This document shows, piece after piece, positions 8,686 to 17,092 of a DNA stretch of 64,000 nt. Under the pieces are notes generated by a model, which made no database searches, was not told where the DNA came from, and was given only the letters and a program-made list of their open reading frames with translations. The DNA is from SZUA-442 sp035461905 (lineage in GTDB: Bacteria; Actinomycetota; Acidimicrobiia; Spongiisociales; UBA5794). The DNA is taken from positions 1-64,000 of the forward strand of contig DATHUV010000004.1 in assembly GCA_035461905.1 (NCBI GenBank), written 5' to 3'. Every line of letters begins with the position of its first letter. Within the stretch, counting starts at the first letter, position 1. Made by a program: the position numbers and the translations under genes.

Positions 8686-9374
8686 AGGAGCATCCAGCCG
8701 CCGTCGACGTAGAGGTTCGTGCCATTCATCGCCCTGTTCTCGAGCAGGAACACCGTCGCGTCGACGACCTCGGCCATTGTCGCCAACCGGCCCGTCGGCG
8801 TTCGCTTGATCACGGCATCGAGCGGCTTGTTCTCCCAGAACGGGCTGTCGCCGACGATTCCCGGGTGGATCGCATTGAACCGGATCGGGGCGAGCTCGAT
8901 GGCGAGGGTGTTGATGATGCTGCTGATGCCCCCGTTGACGGTGGTCACCGTGGTCGACCCCGGGTACGGGCGGTCCTTCGCCCTCCCGCCGAAGAGGACG
9001 ACCGACGAGTCGTCGGAGAGGCGGTCCAGCAGGGTGTGGATCGTGGCGGTGTAGCCGACGAGCTTCATCGTCGTGAGGTTGATCGCGCCCTCGATCGAGT
9101 ATTCGCGCACGGGGTTGTTGTCCCTGGCGATCGCCGAAAGCACCAGGCGCGACACGGGCCCGACGTCCGAGAGGGCGCTTGCGATGGTCTCCGGCTTGGC
9201 GAGGTCGAAGCCGAGGCCGACGACCCCTTCACCGATCTCGGTCGCGATCGAGGCCGAACGTTCGGGCTCGCTGCCGGTGATGATCACCGAACTGCCACGC
9301 TCGTGGTAGTGCCGAGCGACCTCCCTGCCCAGTCCACCTGTTCCGCCGACTATGACGACAGATCCCTCGGTCAT
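8682..9374 (-). CDS. SDR-family protein lacking the catalytic Tyr/Lys
   Basis: A 230-residue Rossmann-fold protein of the short-chain dehydrogenase/reductase family, with the nucleotide-binding motif GGTGGLG (residues 10-16) and the late AIELAPIRFNAIHPG stretch. Aligned on that stretch, the positions of the catalytic Tyr and Lys (YxxxK) are Val and Asn (VTTVN), and the catalytic Ser region reads LFGGRA. It probably binds a dinucleotide but is unlikely to do classical SDR chemistry; a redox or ligand sensor, or a changed mechanism, are options. First gene of the leftward pair with the XRE-cupin regulator. Confidence 0.8.
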   Translation of the reverse strand: MTEGSVVIVGGTGGLGREVARHYHERGSSVIITGSEPERSASIATEIGEGVVGLGFDLAKPETIASALSDVGPVSRLVLSAIARDNNPVREYSIEGAINLTTMKLVGYTATIHTLLDRLSDDSSVVLFGGRAKDRPYPGSTTVTTVNGGISSIINTLAIELAPIRFNAIHPGIVGDSPFWENKPLDAVIKRTPTGRLATMAEVVDATVFLLENRAMNGTNLYVDGGWMLL

Positions 9375-9438
9375 CGCGACCCGCTCCTTCGTTGCTCACA
9401 GCGAGGATAGACACACACAGGCGCCGTGTGCAGTGGCG

Positions 9439-9453
9439 TTGATCGAGAATCAA
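9439..9453. promoter_or_regulatory. Inverted repeat TTGAT-N5-ATCAA, candidate operator
   Basis: Perfect 5-bp arms in the 214-base divergent region between the SDR/XRE pair and the catabolic operon. Size and position suit an XRE-type repressor dimer, for example the neighbouring regulator. Inference only. Confidence 0.4.
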
Positions 9454-9527
9454 GCCCTGACGGCCGCGCGGCATCGGTCGGTACCCGCTCCAAGGTGCGC
9501 TCTGCACCATACGCCTCAGCCGATTCT

Positions 9528-9540
9528 GGGAAATCTTCCC
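9528..9540. promoter_or_regulatory. Inverted repeat GGGAA-ATC-TTCCC, candidate operator
   Basis: A perfect 5-bp arm palindrome about 35-45 bases upstream of the -10-like TAGTGT (9574-9579) of the rightward catabolic operon, so it overlaps where a -35 element would lie. That placement suits a repressor or activator site. Confidence 0.4.
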
Positions 9541-9573
9541 CAACTGATGCGAGCGACCCTCGAACGAAGTGTG

Positions 9574-9579
9574 TAGTGT
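9574..9579 (+). promoter_or_regulatory. Candidate -10 element TAGTGT of the catabolic operon
   Basis: A TANNNT hexamer ends 9 bases before the ATG at 9589, and no ribosome-binding sequence is visible between them. This predicts a leaderless or near-leaderless transcript for the first gene of the operon. Confidence 0.4.
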
Positions 9580-9588
9580 CACTGGACA

Positions 9589-10479
9589 ATGAAGGCGACA
9601 AACCCGACAGTGGCGGTGATCGGTATCGGTCGGATGGGTGGCGCAATGGCGGCGACCCTCGCCCGAGCCGGATTCAGCACGATCCTGTGGAACCGCAACC
9701 GATCGAAGGCCGACGCCGTCGGCGCGGCGATCGGTGCACCGGTGGCTGCCACGGCAGCTGAAGCGGCATCTCGCGCCGACGTCGTCCTGACCAGCCTCGC
9801 CGACGATGCCGCCGTCCTGGACACCTACCTCGCCCCCGACGGAATCGTCGCGGGCGTCACACCGGGCACCGTCGTGCTCGAGACCAGCACCATCGACCCC
9901 GAAACCGTGCAGAGGGTCGGCGCCGCGATCGACGCGGCCGGTGGAGCCCACCTCGACTGCCCCGTTTCGGGAAGCGTCTCCACCGTGGAGGCTGGCGCGC
10001 TGACGATCATGGTCGGGGGCGCCACTGAGGTGCTCGAGCGGGCGAGGCCGGTCCTCGACGCCTTGGCATCCAACGTCATCCACGTCGGGGACCGCGGCGC
10101 GGGTGCCGCAACCAAGCTGGCCGTCAACGGGCTCGTCCACGGGCTCAACGTCGCGCTGTCCGAAGCGGTGGTCCTCGCCGAGCGGGCGGGCGTCGACCGA
10201 ACGAAGGCATACGAAGTGTTCGCGACCGGTGCAGGCGGTGCACCGTTCGTGCAGTACAAGCGGGACGCCTACGAGCACCCCGACGAGGCAGTCGTGGCGT
10301 TCAGCCTCGACCTCGTCGCCAAGGACCTCGAACTCATCACGGGCCTCGGCGAACGGGTCGGGGCACCGATGCGCCAGGCGGCCGCCGGCCTCGACATCGT
10401 CAACAGCGCCATCGGCGCCGGCTTCGGGGACCGGGACCTCAGCGCGATCGCCGTGTACCTGCGGGAGGGAGCAACCTGA
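9589..10479 (+). CDS. Beta-hydroxyacid dehydrogenase (3-hydroxyisobutyrate dehydrogenase family)
   Basis: A 296-residue NAD(P)-dependent enzyme with the N-terminal dinucleotide motif GIGRMGGAM (12-20), the substrate-binding DCPVSGS stretch (about 124-130) and the catalytic-Lys signature GAGAATKLAVN (Lys about 176). The family oxidises beta-hydroxy acids such as 3-hydroxyisobutyrate, tartronate semialdehyde or 6-phosphogluconate; the exact substrate is not deducible. It is the first gene of a rightward operon reaching 22547, and its stop overlaps the ATG of the next gene by one base (ATG at 10479). It probably reduces or oxidises a semialdehyde/hydroxyacid intermediate of the pathway. Confidence 0.88.
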   Translation: MKATNPTVAVIGIGRMGGAMAATLARAGFSTILWNRNRSKADAVGAAIGAPVAATAAEAASRADVVLTSLADDAAVLDTYLAPDGIVAGVTPGTVVLETSTIDPETVQRVGAAIDAAGGAHLDCPVSGSVSTVEAGALTIMVGGATEVLERARPVLDALASNVIHVGDRGAGAATKLAVNGLVHGLNVALSEAVVLAERAGVDRTKAYEVFATGAGGAPFVQYKRDAYEHPDEAVVAFSLDLVAKDLELITGLGERVGAPMRQAAAGLDIVNSAIGAGFGDRDLSAIAVYLREGAT

Positions 10480-11390
10480 TGTCCCACCACATCGTCAAGA
10501 CCTCACCCAACCTCACCTACGACATCCCGGCCGAGTTCCGCGGCCGCAGCTCCGGCTATACGGGGGACTTCGTCGTGGATGAGGCGGCCGGCTCGGTGCA
10601 GATGGGGTTCCGTGTCGCAAGGCTGGAGCCCGGCGGACACGTCGAGGCCCACATCCACTCGTTCGAGGAATCGATATACGTCATCGACGGCACCCTCGCC
10701 CTCGACACGCCCGAAGGAAGCCATGAGCTCTCGACGGGCGACTACGCGCTTGTGCCCGTCGGCATGACCCATGCACTGCGGAACCATTCGGATGCACCCG
10801 TCGCCTTCGCCGAGATGAAAGCGCCGCTGCCCAGGGAGCGGTTCGCGTACGACACCCACTTCCCCGGCCCCCTGGCCTCCGCCAAGCCGGCTGCCATCGA
10901 CGTCCGCGACCCTCGGAACCGGTACTTCGGGCACATCGACGCAGCATCGATGGATCCCACGCTCCAGACCCAGGACCGGCTGGCGCTGAGTGCCAGCATG
11001 CGGACCGCGCTCCTCGTCTACAGCGGCATCAGCGTGAAGATGATGGTCGACTCGGACCTCGGAGCCGACCTGTCGACGATGTTCATGGTCCAGTACGAGC
11101 AGGGCGGCTTCGCAGGCGCCCACGACCATCCCCTCGAGGAGGCGTACCTCATCCTCGAGGGCGAGGTCGAGGCTGTCTTCGACGGGTCTCACTACGAGCT
11201 CGCACCGGGGGACGTCGCGTGGGCGGGCGTCGGATGTGTCCACGAGTTCCGCAACATCGGTGCCGGCAAGGTCCGGTGGCTCGAGACCCAGGCTCCTCAG
11301 CCCCCTCCGAGGCACTCCTACCGATTTGCACGTGATTGGTCATATCTCGAGAACGCACTGGCCGACGAAATTCGACCGGGCACGCAGTAG
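10479..11390 (+). CDS. Bicupin, ureidoglycine aminohydrolase-like
   Basis: A 303-residue protein with two cupin barrels. The first has HIHSFEESIYVIDG (about 57-70) and the second has HDHPLEEAYLILEG (about 216-229), each followed by a PxGxxH- or GVGCVHEF-type second motif. Overall layout and length match (S)-ureidoglycine aminohydrolase (AllE/YlbA), a Mn-dependent enzyme of allantoin breakdown, but similar bicupins have other roles. It overlaps the dehydrogenase upstream by one base and is followed 18 bases later by the M24 gene. Ureide-type chemistry would fit the two amidohydrolases in this operon; that is inference. Confidence 0.75.
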   Translation: MSHHIVKTSPNLTYDIPAEFRGRSSGYTGDFVVDEAAGSVQMGFRVARLEPGGHVEAHIHSFEESIYVIDGTLALDTPEGSHELSTGDYALVPVGMTHALRNHSDAPVAFAEMKAPLPRERFAYDTHFPGPLASAKPAAIDVRDPRNRYFGHIDAASMDPTLQTQDRLALSASMRTALLVYSGISVKMMVDSDLGADLSTMFMVQYEQGGFAGAHDHPLEEAYLILEGEVEAVFDGSHYELAPGDVAWAGVGCVHEFRNIGAGKVRWLETQAPQPPPRHSYRFARDWSYLENALADEIRPGTQ

Positions 11391-11408
11391 AGCGCGAGGA
11401 GTACACGA

Positions 11409-12662
11409 ATGGGCGAGTTTCCGGTGGCCACGAGTCCAGCCCCTGGGGTGATGGGCGTCGATTGGGAGAACAGGGTCGACTTCGAGAGGCTCCGGCAGTA
11501 CCGGCTCGGGCGCGTGAAGATGATGCTCGAGCAGTTCGACCTCGGCGCCGTGCTGCTGTTCGAGACCTCGAACATCCGCTACGCAACAGCCACCCAGATC
11601 GGGTACTGGGCCTTCAACAAGGGCGAGCGGTGGGCACTCGTCACGCGGGAGGGCCGTCCCAAGGTCTGGGACTTCGGCTCGGCGGCGAAGGCACACCGCC
11701 TCCAGCTCCCCCACATGTACGACACGGAGAACTCGGTCGGTGGCAATACGGGGCTCCAGGGCGCGATCGGGCCCGAGACCGGGCTCCACGCTCGGGCGGT
11801 CCGCGAGATCAAAGGTGCACTGGAGGACGCAGGCGTCGCCCACGAGAAGCTCGGTGTCGACCTCGCCGAGACAGCCGTCTTCCTCTCACTGCAGTCAGCG
11901 GGGCTCGACGTCGTCGACGGCCAGCAGGCGATGATGCATGCCAGGGAGATCAAGAACCCCGACGAGATCATGCTGCTCACCCAAGCGTGCGCGATGGTCG
12001 ACGGCGTGTACCAGGACATCTACGAGATGCTCAAGCCGGGGATCCGCGAGTCGGATGTCGTCGGCATGGCCCACAAACGGCTCTTCGAGATGGGATCCGA
12101 GTTCGTGGAGGCGATCAACTCGATCGCGGGCGAGCGGTGTAGCCCCCACCCACACGTCTTCAGCGACAGGCTGATCCGCCCGGGCGACCAGGCGTACTTC
12201 GACATCATCCACGCCTTCAACGGGTACCGCACGTGCTACTACCGCACCTTTGCGGTCGGACGGGCGACCCAATCCCAGCGCGATGCGTTCAAGCAGTCGA
12301 GGGAGTGGATGGACGCCGCGATCGACCTCGTCAAGCCGGGAGGCACGACGGACCAGATCGCCAAGGTGTGGCCACGGGCTGAGGAGTTCGGATTCGCCGA
12401 CGAGATGGACGCGTTCGGGCTCCAGTTCGGGCACGGTGTCGGCGTCGGGCTGCACGAGCGCCCCATCATCAGCAGGCTGAACTCCCTCGAGACCCCTGTC
12501 GAGATCAAGGAAGGCATGGTCTTCGCCCTCGAGACGTATGCACCAGCCGACGACGGCCACTCCGCGGCACGGATCGAGGAGGAAGTCGTTGTGACCGCGG
12601 ACGGGTGCAAGGTCATCACCCTGTTCCCATGCGAGGACCTCATGGTGGCGAATGCCTACTGA
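11409..12662 (+). CDS. M24-family creatinase/aminopeptidase P-like hydrolase
   Basis: A 417-residue pita-bread-fold protein: an N-terminal domain (1-155) and a C-terminal M24 catalytic domain. The active-site His (GHGVGVGLHE, about 341-350) and both Glu (FALETYAP and RIEEEVVV, about 374 and 390) are present. The first metal-ligand Asp is Asp 265 (FDIIHAFNGY), but the second, normally found in SDxTRTF, is Cys 276 (TCYYRTF). Loss of a metal ligand recalls creatinase, which is metal-free and splits a C-N bond, so a creatinase-like hydrolase is more likely than a peptidase. ATG 11409 follows gaggag. It overlaps the E1-alpha gene by 11 bases. Confidence 0.82.
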   Translation: MGEFPVATSPAPGVMGVDWENRVDFERLRQYRLGRVKMMLEQFDLGAVLLFETSNIRYATATQIGYWAFNKGERWALVTREGRPKVWDFGSAAKAHRLQLPHMYDTENSVGGNTGLQGAIGPETGLHARAVREIKGALEDAGVAHEKLGVDLAETAVFLSLQSAGLDVVDGQQAMMHAREIKNPDEIMLLTQACAMVDGVYQDIYEMLKPGIRESDVVGMAHKRLFEMGSEFVEAINSIAGERCSPHPHVFSDRLIRPGDQAYFDIIHAFNGYRTCYYRTFAVGRATQSQRDAFKQSREWMDAAIDLVKPGGTTDQIAKVWPRAEEFGFADEMDAFGLQFGHGVGVGLHERPIISRLNSLETPVEIKEGMVFALETYAPADDGHSAARIEEEVVVTADGCKVITLFPCEDLMVANAY

Positions 12663-13713
12663 TCCCCGATACGACTACGCGCTCCGAGAGCCGCGCCTCC
12701 CCGATCCGGTGGACCACACGCTCGCGGACGCCGACATCGACATCGCGGTGAGGCTCGGGATGTATCGGAAGTTGCAAGAGCTGCGCCAGTTCTCCAAGCG
12801 CGCCCACGACCTGTTCCTCCAGAACCTGGTGAAGGGCACGACCCACCTGTCCCTCGGGATGGAGGCGATCGCGACCGGCTTCGGTGCCGCGATGAAACCC
12901 GGTGACTACACCTTTGCCACGTATCGGGGGCACGCCCACTCGTTGGCCAGGGGCATGGACCTCGGTGCCGCCATGGCCGAGCTCCTCGGAAGGGACAACG
13001 GCATCCTCGGCGGTAAGGGCGGGTCGATGCATCTCACCGATGTATCGAAAGGGATGATGGGCTCGTACGCGATCATCGGGGCGCACTTGTGCATCGCGAA
13101 CGGTGCGGCGTGGTCCGCTCAGATGCGAGGAACCGATCAGGTCGCCGTCGCCTTCTTCGGGGACGGGACGACCAACATCGGTGCGTTCCACGAAGCGCTC
13201 AACATGGCCAAGATCTGGGACCTCCCCGTCGTGTTCGTGTGCGAGAACAACCTCTACATGGAGTACACGCCGATCGACGTCATCACGGCGGTCGACCACC
13301 CCGCTGCGGGCAGGGCGTCCGCGTACGACCTCGAATCGATCCTGATCGACGGCAACGACCCCGACGCCGTGTACCTCACGGCGAAAGAGGCCATCGCCCG
13401 TGCACGCGCCGGCGAGGGTCCGTCCCTGATCGAAGCGGTCACCTACCGCACCGGTGGCCACTCACGGGCCGACCCTGCCAAGTACCGGCCCGCCGACGAG
13501 GTCCAGGCATGGGCGGGACGCGACCCCATCCCCGTGTACCACGAGCGGCTGCTGTCCATCGGGACACCGGAGGCTGAGCTCTCCACGATCGAGCGCGAGG
13601 TGGCCGACGCCATCGACGCGGCGACGGACTTCGCAAAGTCAGGAAGGGAACCGGGGGCCGAGGTGCTGCTCACCGACGTCTGGGCGGACGGGGGGTCGCA
13701 GTGGCGGAATTGA
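12652..13713 (+). CDS. TPP-dependent 2-oxoacid/acetoin dehydrogenase E1, alpha subunit
   Basis: A 353-residue alpha subunit of a heterotetrameric thiamine-diphosphate E1. It has the TPP/Mg motif GDGTTNIGAFHEAL at about 170 and ending in CENN at about 199, the GGKGGSMH loop (about 121-128) and a GGHSRADPAKYR region near 270. In known systems E1 decarboxylates a 2-oxo acid or cleaves acetoin and passes the acyl group to a lipoyl E2. The gene overlaps the M24 gene before it and E1-beta after it by 11-13 bases, so the three are translationally coupled. No E2 or E3 gene is in the window. Confidence 0.9.
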   Translation: MPTDPRYDYALREPRLPDPVDHTLADADIDIAVRLGMYRKLQELRQFSKRAHDLFLQNLVKGTTHLSLGMEAIATGFGAAMKPGDYTFATYRGHAHSLARGMDLGAAMAELLGRDNGILGGKGGSMHLTDVSKGMMGSYAIIGAHLCIANGAAWSAQMRGTDQVAVAFFGDGTTNIGAFHEALNMAKIWDLPVVFVCENNLYMEYTPIDVITAVDHPAAGRASAYDLESILIDGNDPDAVYLTAKEAIARARAGEGPSLIEAVTYRTGGHSRADPAKYRPADEVQAWAGRDPIPVYHERLLSIGTPEAELSTIEREVADAIDAATDFAKSGREPGAEVLLTDVWADGGSQWRN

Positions 13714-14690
13714 GCTACCGGGACGCCGTTGCCTACGGGATCGCTCAAGAGATGCGTCGCGACCCGCATCTCGTCATGCTCGGCGAGGACATCGCCGCGG
13801 CTGGCGGCGTGTTCAAGACGACCGTCGGTCTCCTCGACGAGTTCGGACCCGACCGCGTCCGCGACACCCCGATCTCGGAGCAGGCCATCATCGGAGCGGC
13901 CATGGGTGCGGCGATGACCGGGGTGCCCGTGATCGCCGAGATCATGTTTTCCGACTTCCTCGCCGTGTGCTGGGACATGATCGCCAACGAGATCGCCAAG
14001 AGCCGCTACATGACCAACGGCCAGGTGTCGTTCCCCCTCGTCATCAGGACGGCGAACGGCGGAGGCGCACGCTTCGGAGCCCAGCACTCCCAGAGCGTCG
14101 AGAACTGGGCGATGATGATCCCCGGCCTCAAGGTCGTCGCGCCCTCCACTCCCCTCGACGTCGTCGGCCTCATGGCTGCCGCCATTCGGGATCCCGACCC
14201 CGTCATCTTCTTCGAGCACAAGGCCCTGATGGCGACCAAAGCGGAGATTCCCGACGGCGAGGTCGTCGACGAGCTCGGGACGGCGAGGATCGTGCGTGAA
14301 GGGACCGATGTCACGATTGCCGCGCTCGCCCTGATGGTTCCCAGGGCCCTCGAGGCGGCCGAAAGGCTCGCCGAGGAGGGGATCTCGGCGGAAGTCATCG
14401 ACCTCCGGTCGCTCGTCCCCCTCGACACGCACACCCTCCTCGAGTCGGCGACGAGGACCGGAAGGCTCTTCACCGTTGAGGAGAACCCCCGACTGTGCGG
14501 GTGGGGCGCCGAGATCGTCTCGATCGTCGGTGAGGAGGCGTTCTGGGACCTCGACGGTCCCTGCGTCCGGATCACCACACCGCACATCCCGCTCCCTTCA
14601 GCGGCTTCCCTCGAGGACCTCGCGCTGCCGTCGGTGGACCGCATCTACGAGACGGTCGCCAAGTCGGTCGATTCGAGGAGCGGGACATGA
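13701..14690 (+). CDS. TPP-dependent 2-oxoacid/acetoin dehydrogenase E1, beta subunit
   Basis: A 329-residue partner of the alpha subunit, starting at GTG 13701 inside the end of the alpha gene. It has the LGEDIAAAGGVFK region (catalytic Glu side of the TPP site) near residue 27, the pyrimidine-binding ARFGAQHSQ stretch near 116-124, and the C-terminal transketolase domain (ISAEVIDLRSLVPLDTHT, about 229-246). Length and motifs fit PdhB/AcoB/BkdB-type subunits. Its stop overlaps the amidohydrolase ATG by 4 bases (ATGA). With alpha it should form the oxidative or C-C cleaving step of the pathway. Confidence 0.9.
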   Translation: MAELSYRDAVAYGIAQEMRRDPHLVMLGEDIAAAGGVFKTTVGLLDEFGPDRVRDTPISEQAIIGAAMGAAMTGVPVIAEIMFSDFLAVCWDMIANEIAKSRYMTNGQVSFPLVIRTANGGGARFGAQHSQSVENWAMMIPGLKVVAPSTPLDVVGLMAAAIRDPDPVIFFEHKALMATKAEIPDGEVVDELGTARIVREGTDVTIAALALMVPRALEAAERLAEEGISAEVIDLRSLVPLDTHTLLESATRTGRLFTVEENPRLCGWGAEIVSIVGEEAFWDLDGPCVRITTPHIPLPSAASLEDLALPSVDRIYETVAKSVDSRSGT

Positions 14691-15970
14691 GCTCCAGCTA
14701 CCTCGTGCGTGGCGGCGTCGTCCTCACCCTGGGCGCTCGCACGCAGAACCACGCAGAGGCAGACGTGCTGATCGAGGACGGGGTCATCACCGAGATCGGA
14801 CAAGGGCTCCGAGCACGGACCGCCGAGACGATCGACGCGTCGCACGCGATCATCATGCCGGGATTCGTGGATGGACACCGGCGTTGCCGCATGTCCCTCT
14901 TCAAGAACGACGGCACCCTGTCAGCCGTTGACGACCCCTCCCCCGATGTCGTCTACGCCGGAACCCTTGTGTCGTTGCTCGCAGCAGCAGAGGCCGGCGT
15001 CACGACCGTCGTCGACTGGTACGACGGACCGGCCGGTGGTGACCACCTCGATGCGGCACTGCGCGCCCACGCGGAATCGGGAATGCGGACGGTGTTCGTG
15101 ATGGCGCCGAACCACGACCCGGTCGAGACGTGGCGCGACACCGTGGCACGCCACGGGATGATGCCGAGCCCCACAACCTCTCTCGCCGCTGGCATCCGGT
15201 CGATCCACGGACGAGGTGCCGACGACTCGAAGGCACTGTGGGCAGCCGCGCGCGACGCCGGACTGCGCGTCCACGTAATTGCGGGGCCGAGCGAGCGGGA
15301 CTCGTTCACAGGGCCCTCCCGTGACCTCCTTGGCGCGAACGTCACCGTTGCGCATTGCTGCGGTCTCTCCGACAGCGACCTCGACGCACTTGCCTCGTCA
15401 GGTGCAGGCGTCATCCTGACCCCGACGAGCGACATGACCGACGGGCCGGGCGCGCCTGCGGTGCAGGCCTTCCTCGATCGCGGCATTCGGCCGGGCCTCG
15501 GCGTCGACAACGACCTCCTCGGCCCCGGCGACATCCTCGCACAGATGCGAGCCGCCATCTCGGTCCAGCATGCGACCTACTTCGACCTCAAGCTCGCCGG
15601 CAAGGGCGGCCTGCCCAACCTCCTCACCACCCGCGACGTCATCAAGTACGGCACGATCGACGGAGCCCGCGCCATCGGACTTGGCGAGGTCACCGGATCG
15701 ATCGAGGTCGGGAAGGCTGCCGACCTCATCGTCCTGCGCACGGACAAGCCGAACATCCATCCCGTCAACGACCCCATCGGAGCCGTCGTGTGGGGTGTTG
15801 ACACCTCGAACCTCGATGTCGTCCTCGTCGGCGGACAGCCGCTCATGCGCGATGGCGTGCTCACCAGCGACACTGGACGCATCCGCACGCTCGTGAACGA
15901 TGCCCGCGGTCGGGTCGGCGCCACTGCGGGATCGCCGCCTCCCGAGAAGACGGGATGGGGTGACACGTGA
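14687..15970 (+). CDS. Amidohydrolase-superfamily protein with altered HxH metal motif
   Basis: A 427-residue protein of the TrzA/AtzB/cytosine-deaminase type of metal-dependent amidohydrolases: beta-sandwich start (LVRGGVVLTLG), then the TIM barrel. The usual GFVDTHxH reads GFVDGHRRCR, so His 64 is kept but the second His is Arg 66. Later ligands appear kept: a His near 195 (VHVIAG), a His near 222 (VAHCCG) and an Asp near 274 (LGVDND). The C-terminal sandwich is normal (GSIEVGKAADLIVL). Metal binding at the first site is doubtful, so activity may be altered or the protein may be regulatory. A second, intact amidohydrolase is fused to the permease that ends the operon. Confidence 0.85.
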   Translation: MSSSYLVRGGVVLTLGARTQNHAEADVLIEDGVITEIGQGLRARTAETIDASHAIIMPGFVDGHRRCRMSLFKNDGTLSAVDDPSPDVVYAGTLVSLLAAAEAGVTTVVDWYDGPAGGDHLDAALRAHAESGMRTVFVMAPNHDPVETWRDTVARHGMMPSPTTSLAAGIRSIHGRGADDSKALWAAARDAGLRVHVIAGPSERDSFTGPSRDLLGANVTVAHCCGLSDSDLDALASSGAGVILTPTSDMTDGPGAPAVQAFLDRGIRPGLGVDNDLLGPGDILAQMRAAISVQHATYFDLKLAGKGGLPNLLTTRDVIKYGTIDGARAIGLGEVTGSIEVGKAADLIVLRTDKPNIHPVNDPIGAVVWGVDTSNLDVVLVGGQPLMRDGVLTSDTGRIRTLVNDARGRVGATAGSPPPEKTGWGDT

Positions 15971-17013
15971 CCACGACGCGCCAACCATCGGCGGCCCTGA
16001 CCTCACTCGTCGTGAGCTCACGCTTCGTACCGGTGTACATCGCGCTCGCCCTGCTCGTCGTGGTCGCGTGGATCTGGGCGCCACAGACACTGTCGTCGGT
16101 ACCGCTTCGTGCCATCGCACCGTACGGTGCCGTCCTCGGCGTCGCCGCGCTCGGGCAGATGCTCGTCATCATGACGGGCGGTATCGACCTCTCGGTGCCC
16201 GGAACGATGAGCCTCGCGGCCGTGATCATGGTCGGCGTGGGAGCCGGGGCCGACGAGAACCTCGGACGCGCGGTAGCGATCGCGCTCGCCGCCAGCGCCA
16301 TCGTTGGGCTGTTCAACGGCATCCTCATCGGGGGTCTCAAGCTCAACCCGCTGATCGTCACCCTCGCCGTCGGGTCGATCGTCACCGCACTCGTGTTCAG
16401 GTACGCCAACACCTTCACCGTCCAGAATCCGGTACCTGGGGGACTGACCGCCTGGACCACCAACCGGATCTGGGGACTCAGCGCGGTGTTCTGGCTGGGA
16501 CTCGCGGTCACCGTGATCGTCAGCCTCGTGCTGCGCTACACGACCGCGGGGCGCCGGTTCCAGGTTGTGGGTGCCAACCCGGTGGCTGCGAATGTGCTCG
16601 GCGTTCGTGTCACCACGAACCAGGTCATGGCGTACGTATTCGCGGCGCTGCTGTACGCGGCTGCGGCGATCGCTCTCGCAGGCCTCCTGCGACGCCCGGG
16701 GGCGTCCGTCGGGACGCAGTACCTCCTCGCCCCGATCGCCGCCGTTGTCATCGGCGGCGCCTCCCTGACCGGTGGGCTGGCAAGCGCGTTCTCCACCTTC
16801 ACGGCGGGGCTGTTCCTCACCGGCCTCAACCAGATGATGCTCACGATGGGCCTCCCCACCTCACTCCAGTTCGTCGTGTTCGGCCTCGTCATCATCGCCG
16901 GCATGTTGGTCTCCGGAGATCGGATCACGAAGGGCGTGGAGCAGCTGCTCCGAGAACGAAGACGCCCGACCCGCTCGGAGGTGGAAGAAATACTGACCCC
17001 AATGAACGAATGA
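15967..17013 (+). CDS. CUT2-type ABC transporter permease (RbsC-like)
   Basis: A 348-residue inner-membrane permease with 8-10 hydrophobic segments and the hallmark GGIDLSVP (about 65-72) of ribose/CUT2-family permeases. GTG 15967 overlaps the amidohydrolase stop. It should pair with the permease half of the fusion at 20091, the ATPase at 18505 and the binding protein at 17093 to form one importer. CUT2 systems mostly carry sugars, but members also carry autoinducer-2, nucleosides and other small polar molecules; the genes here point to a nitrogenous substrate. Its tail ends in a charged cytoplasmic stretch. Confidence 0.9.
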   Translation: MTTTRQPSAALTSLVVSSRFVPVYIALALLVVVAWIWAPQTLSSVPLRAIAPYGAVLGVAALGQMLVIMTGGIDLSVPGTMSLAAVIMVGVGAGADENLGRAVAIALAASAIVGLFNGILIGGLKLNPLIVTLAVGSIVTALVFRYANTFTVQNPVPGGLTAWTTNRIWGLSAVFWLGLAVTVIVSLVLRYTTAGRRFQVVGANPVAANVLGVRVTTNQVMAYVFAALLYAAAAIALAGLLRRPGASVGTQYLLAPIAAVVIGGASLTGGLASAFSTFTAGLFLTGLNQMMLTMGLPTSLQFVVFGLVIIAGMLVSGDRITKGVEQLLRERRRPTRSEVEEILTPMNE

Positions 17014-17092
17014 GGCGAGAAAGGAGACTCGCAACCACGGCGCACCGAACGGCGAGCGCCGGAGAACGACCCTGACCCTACTGGAGGACGAA

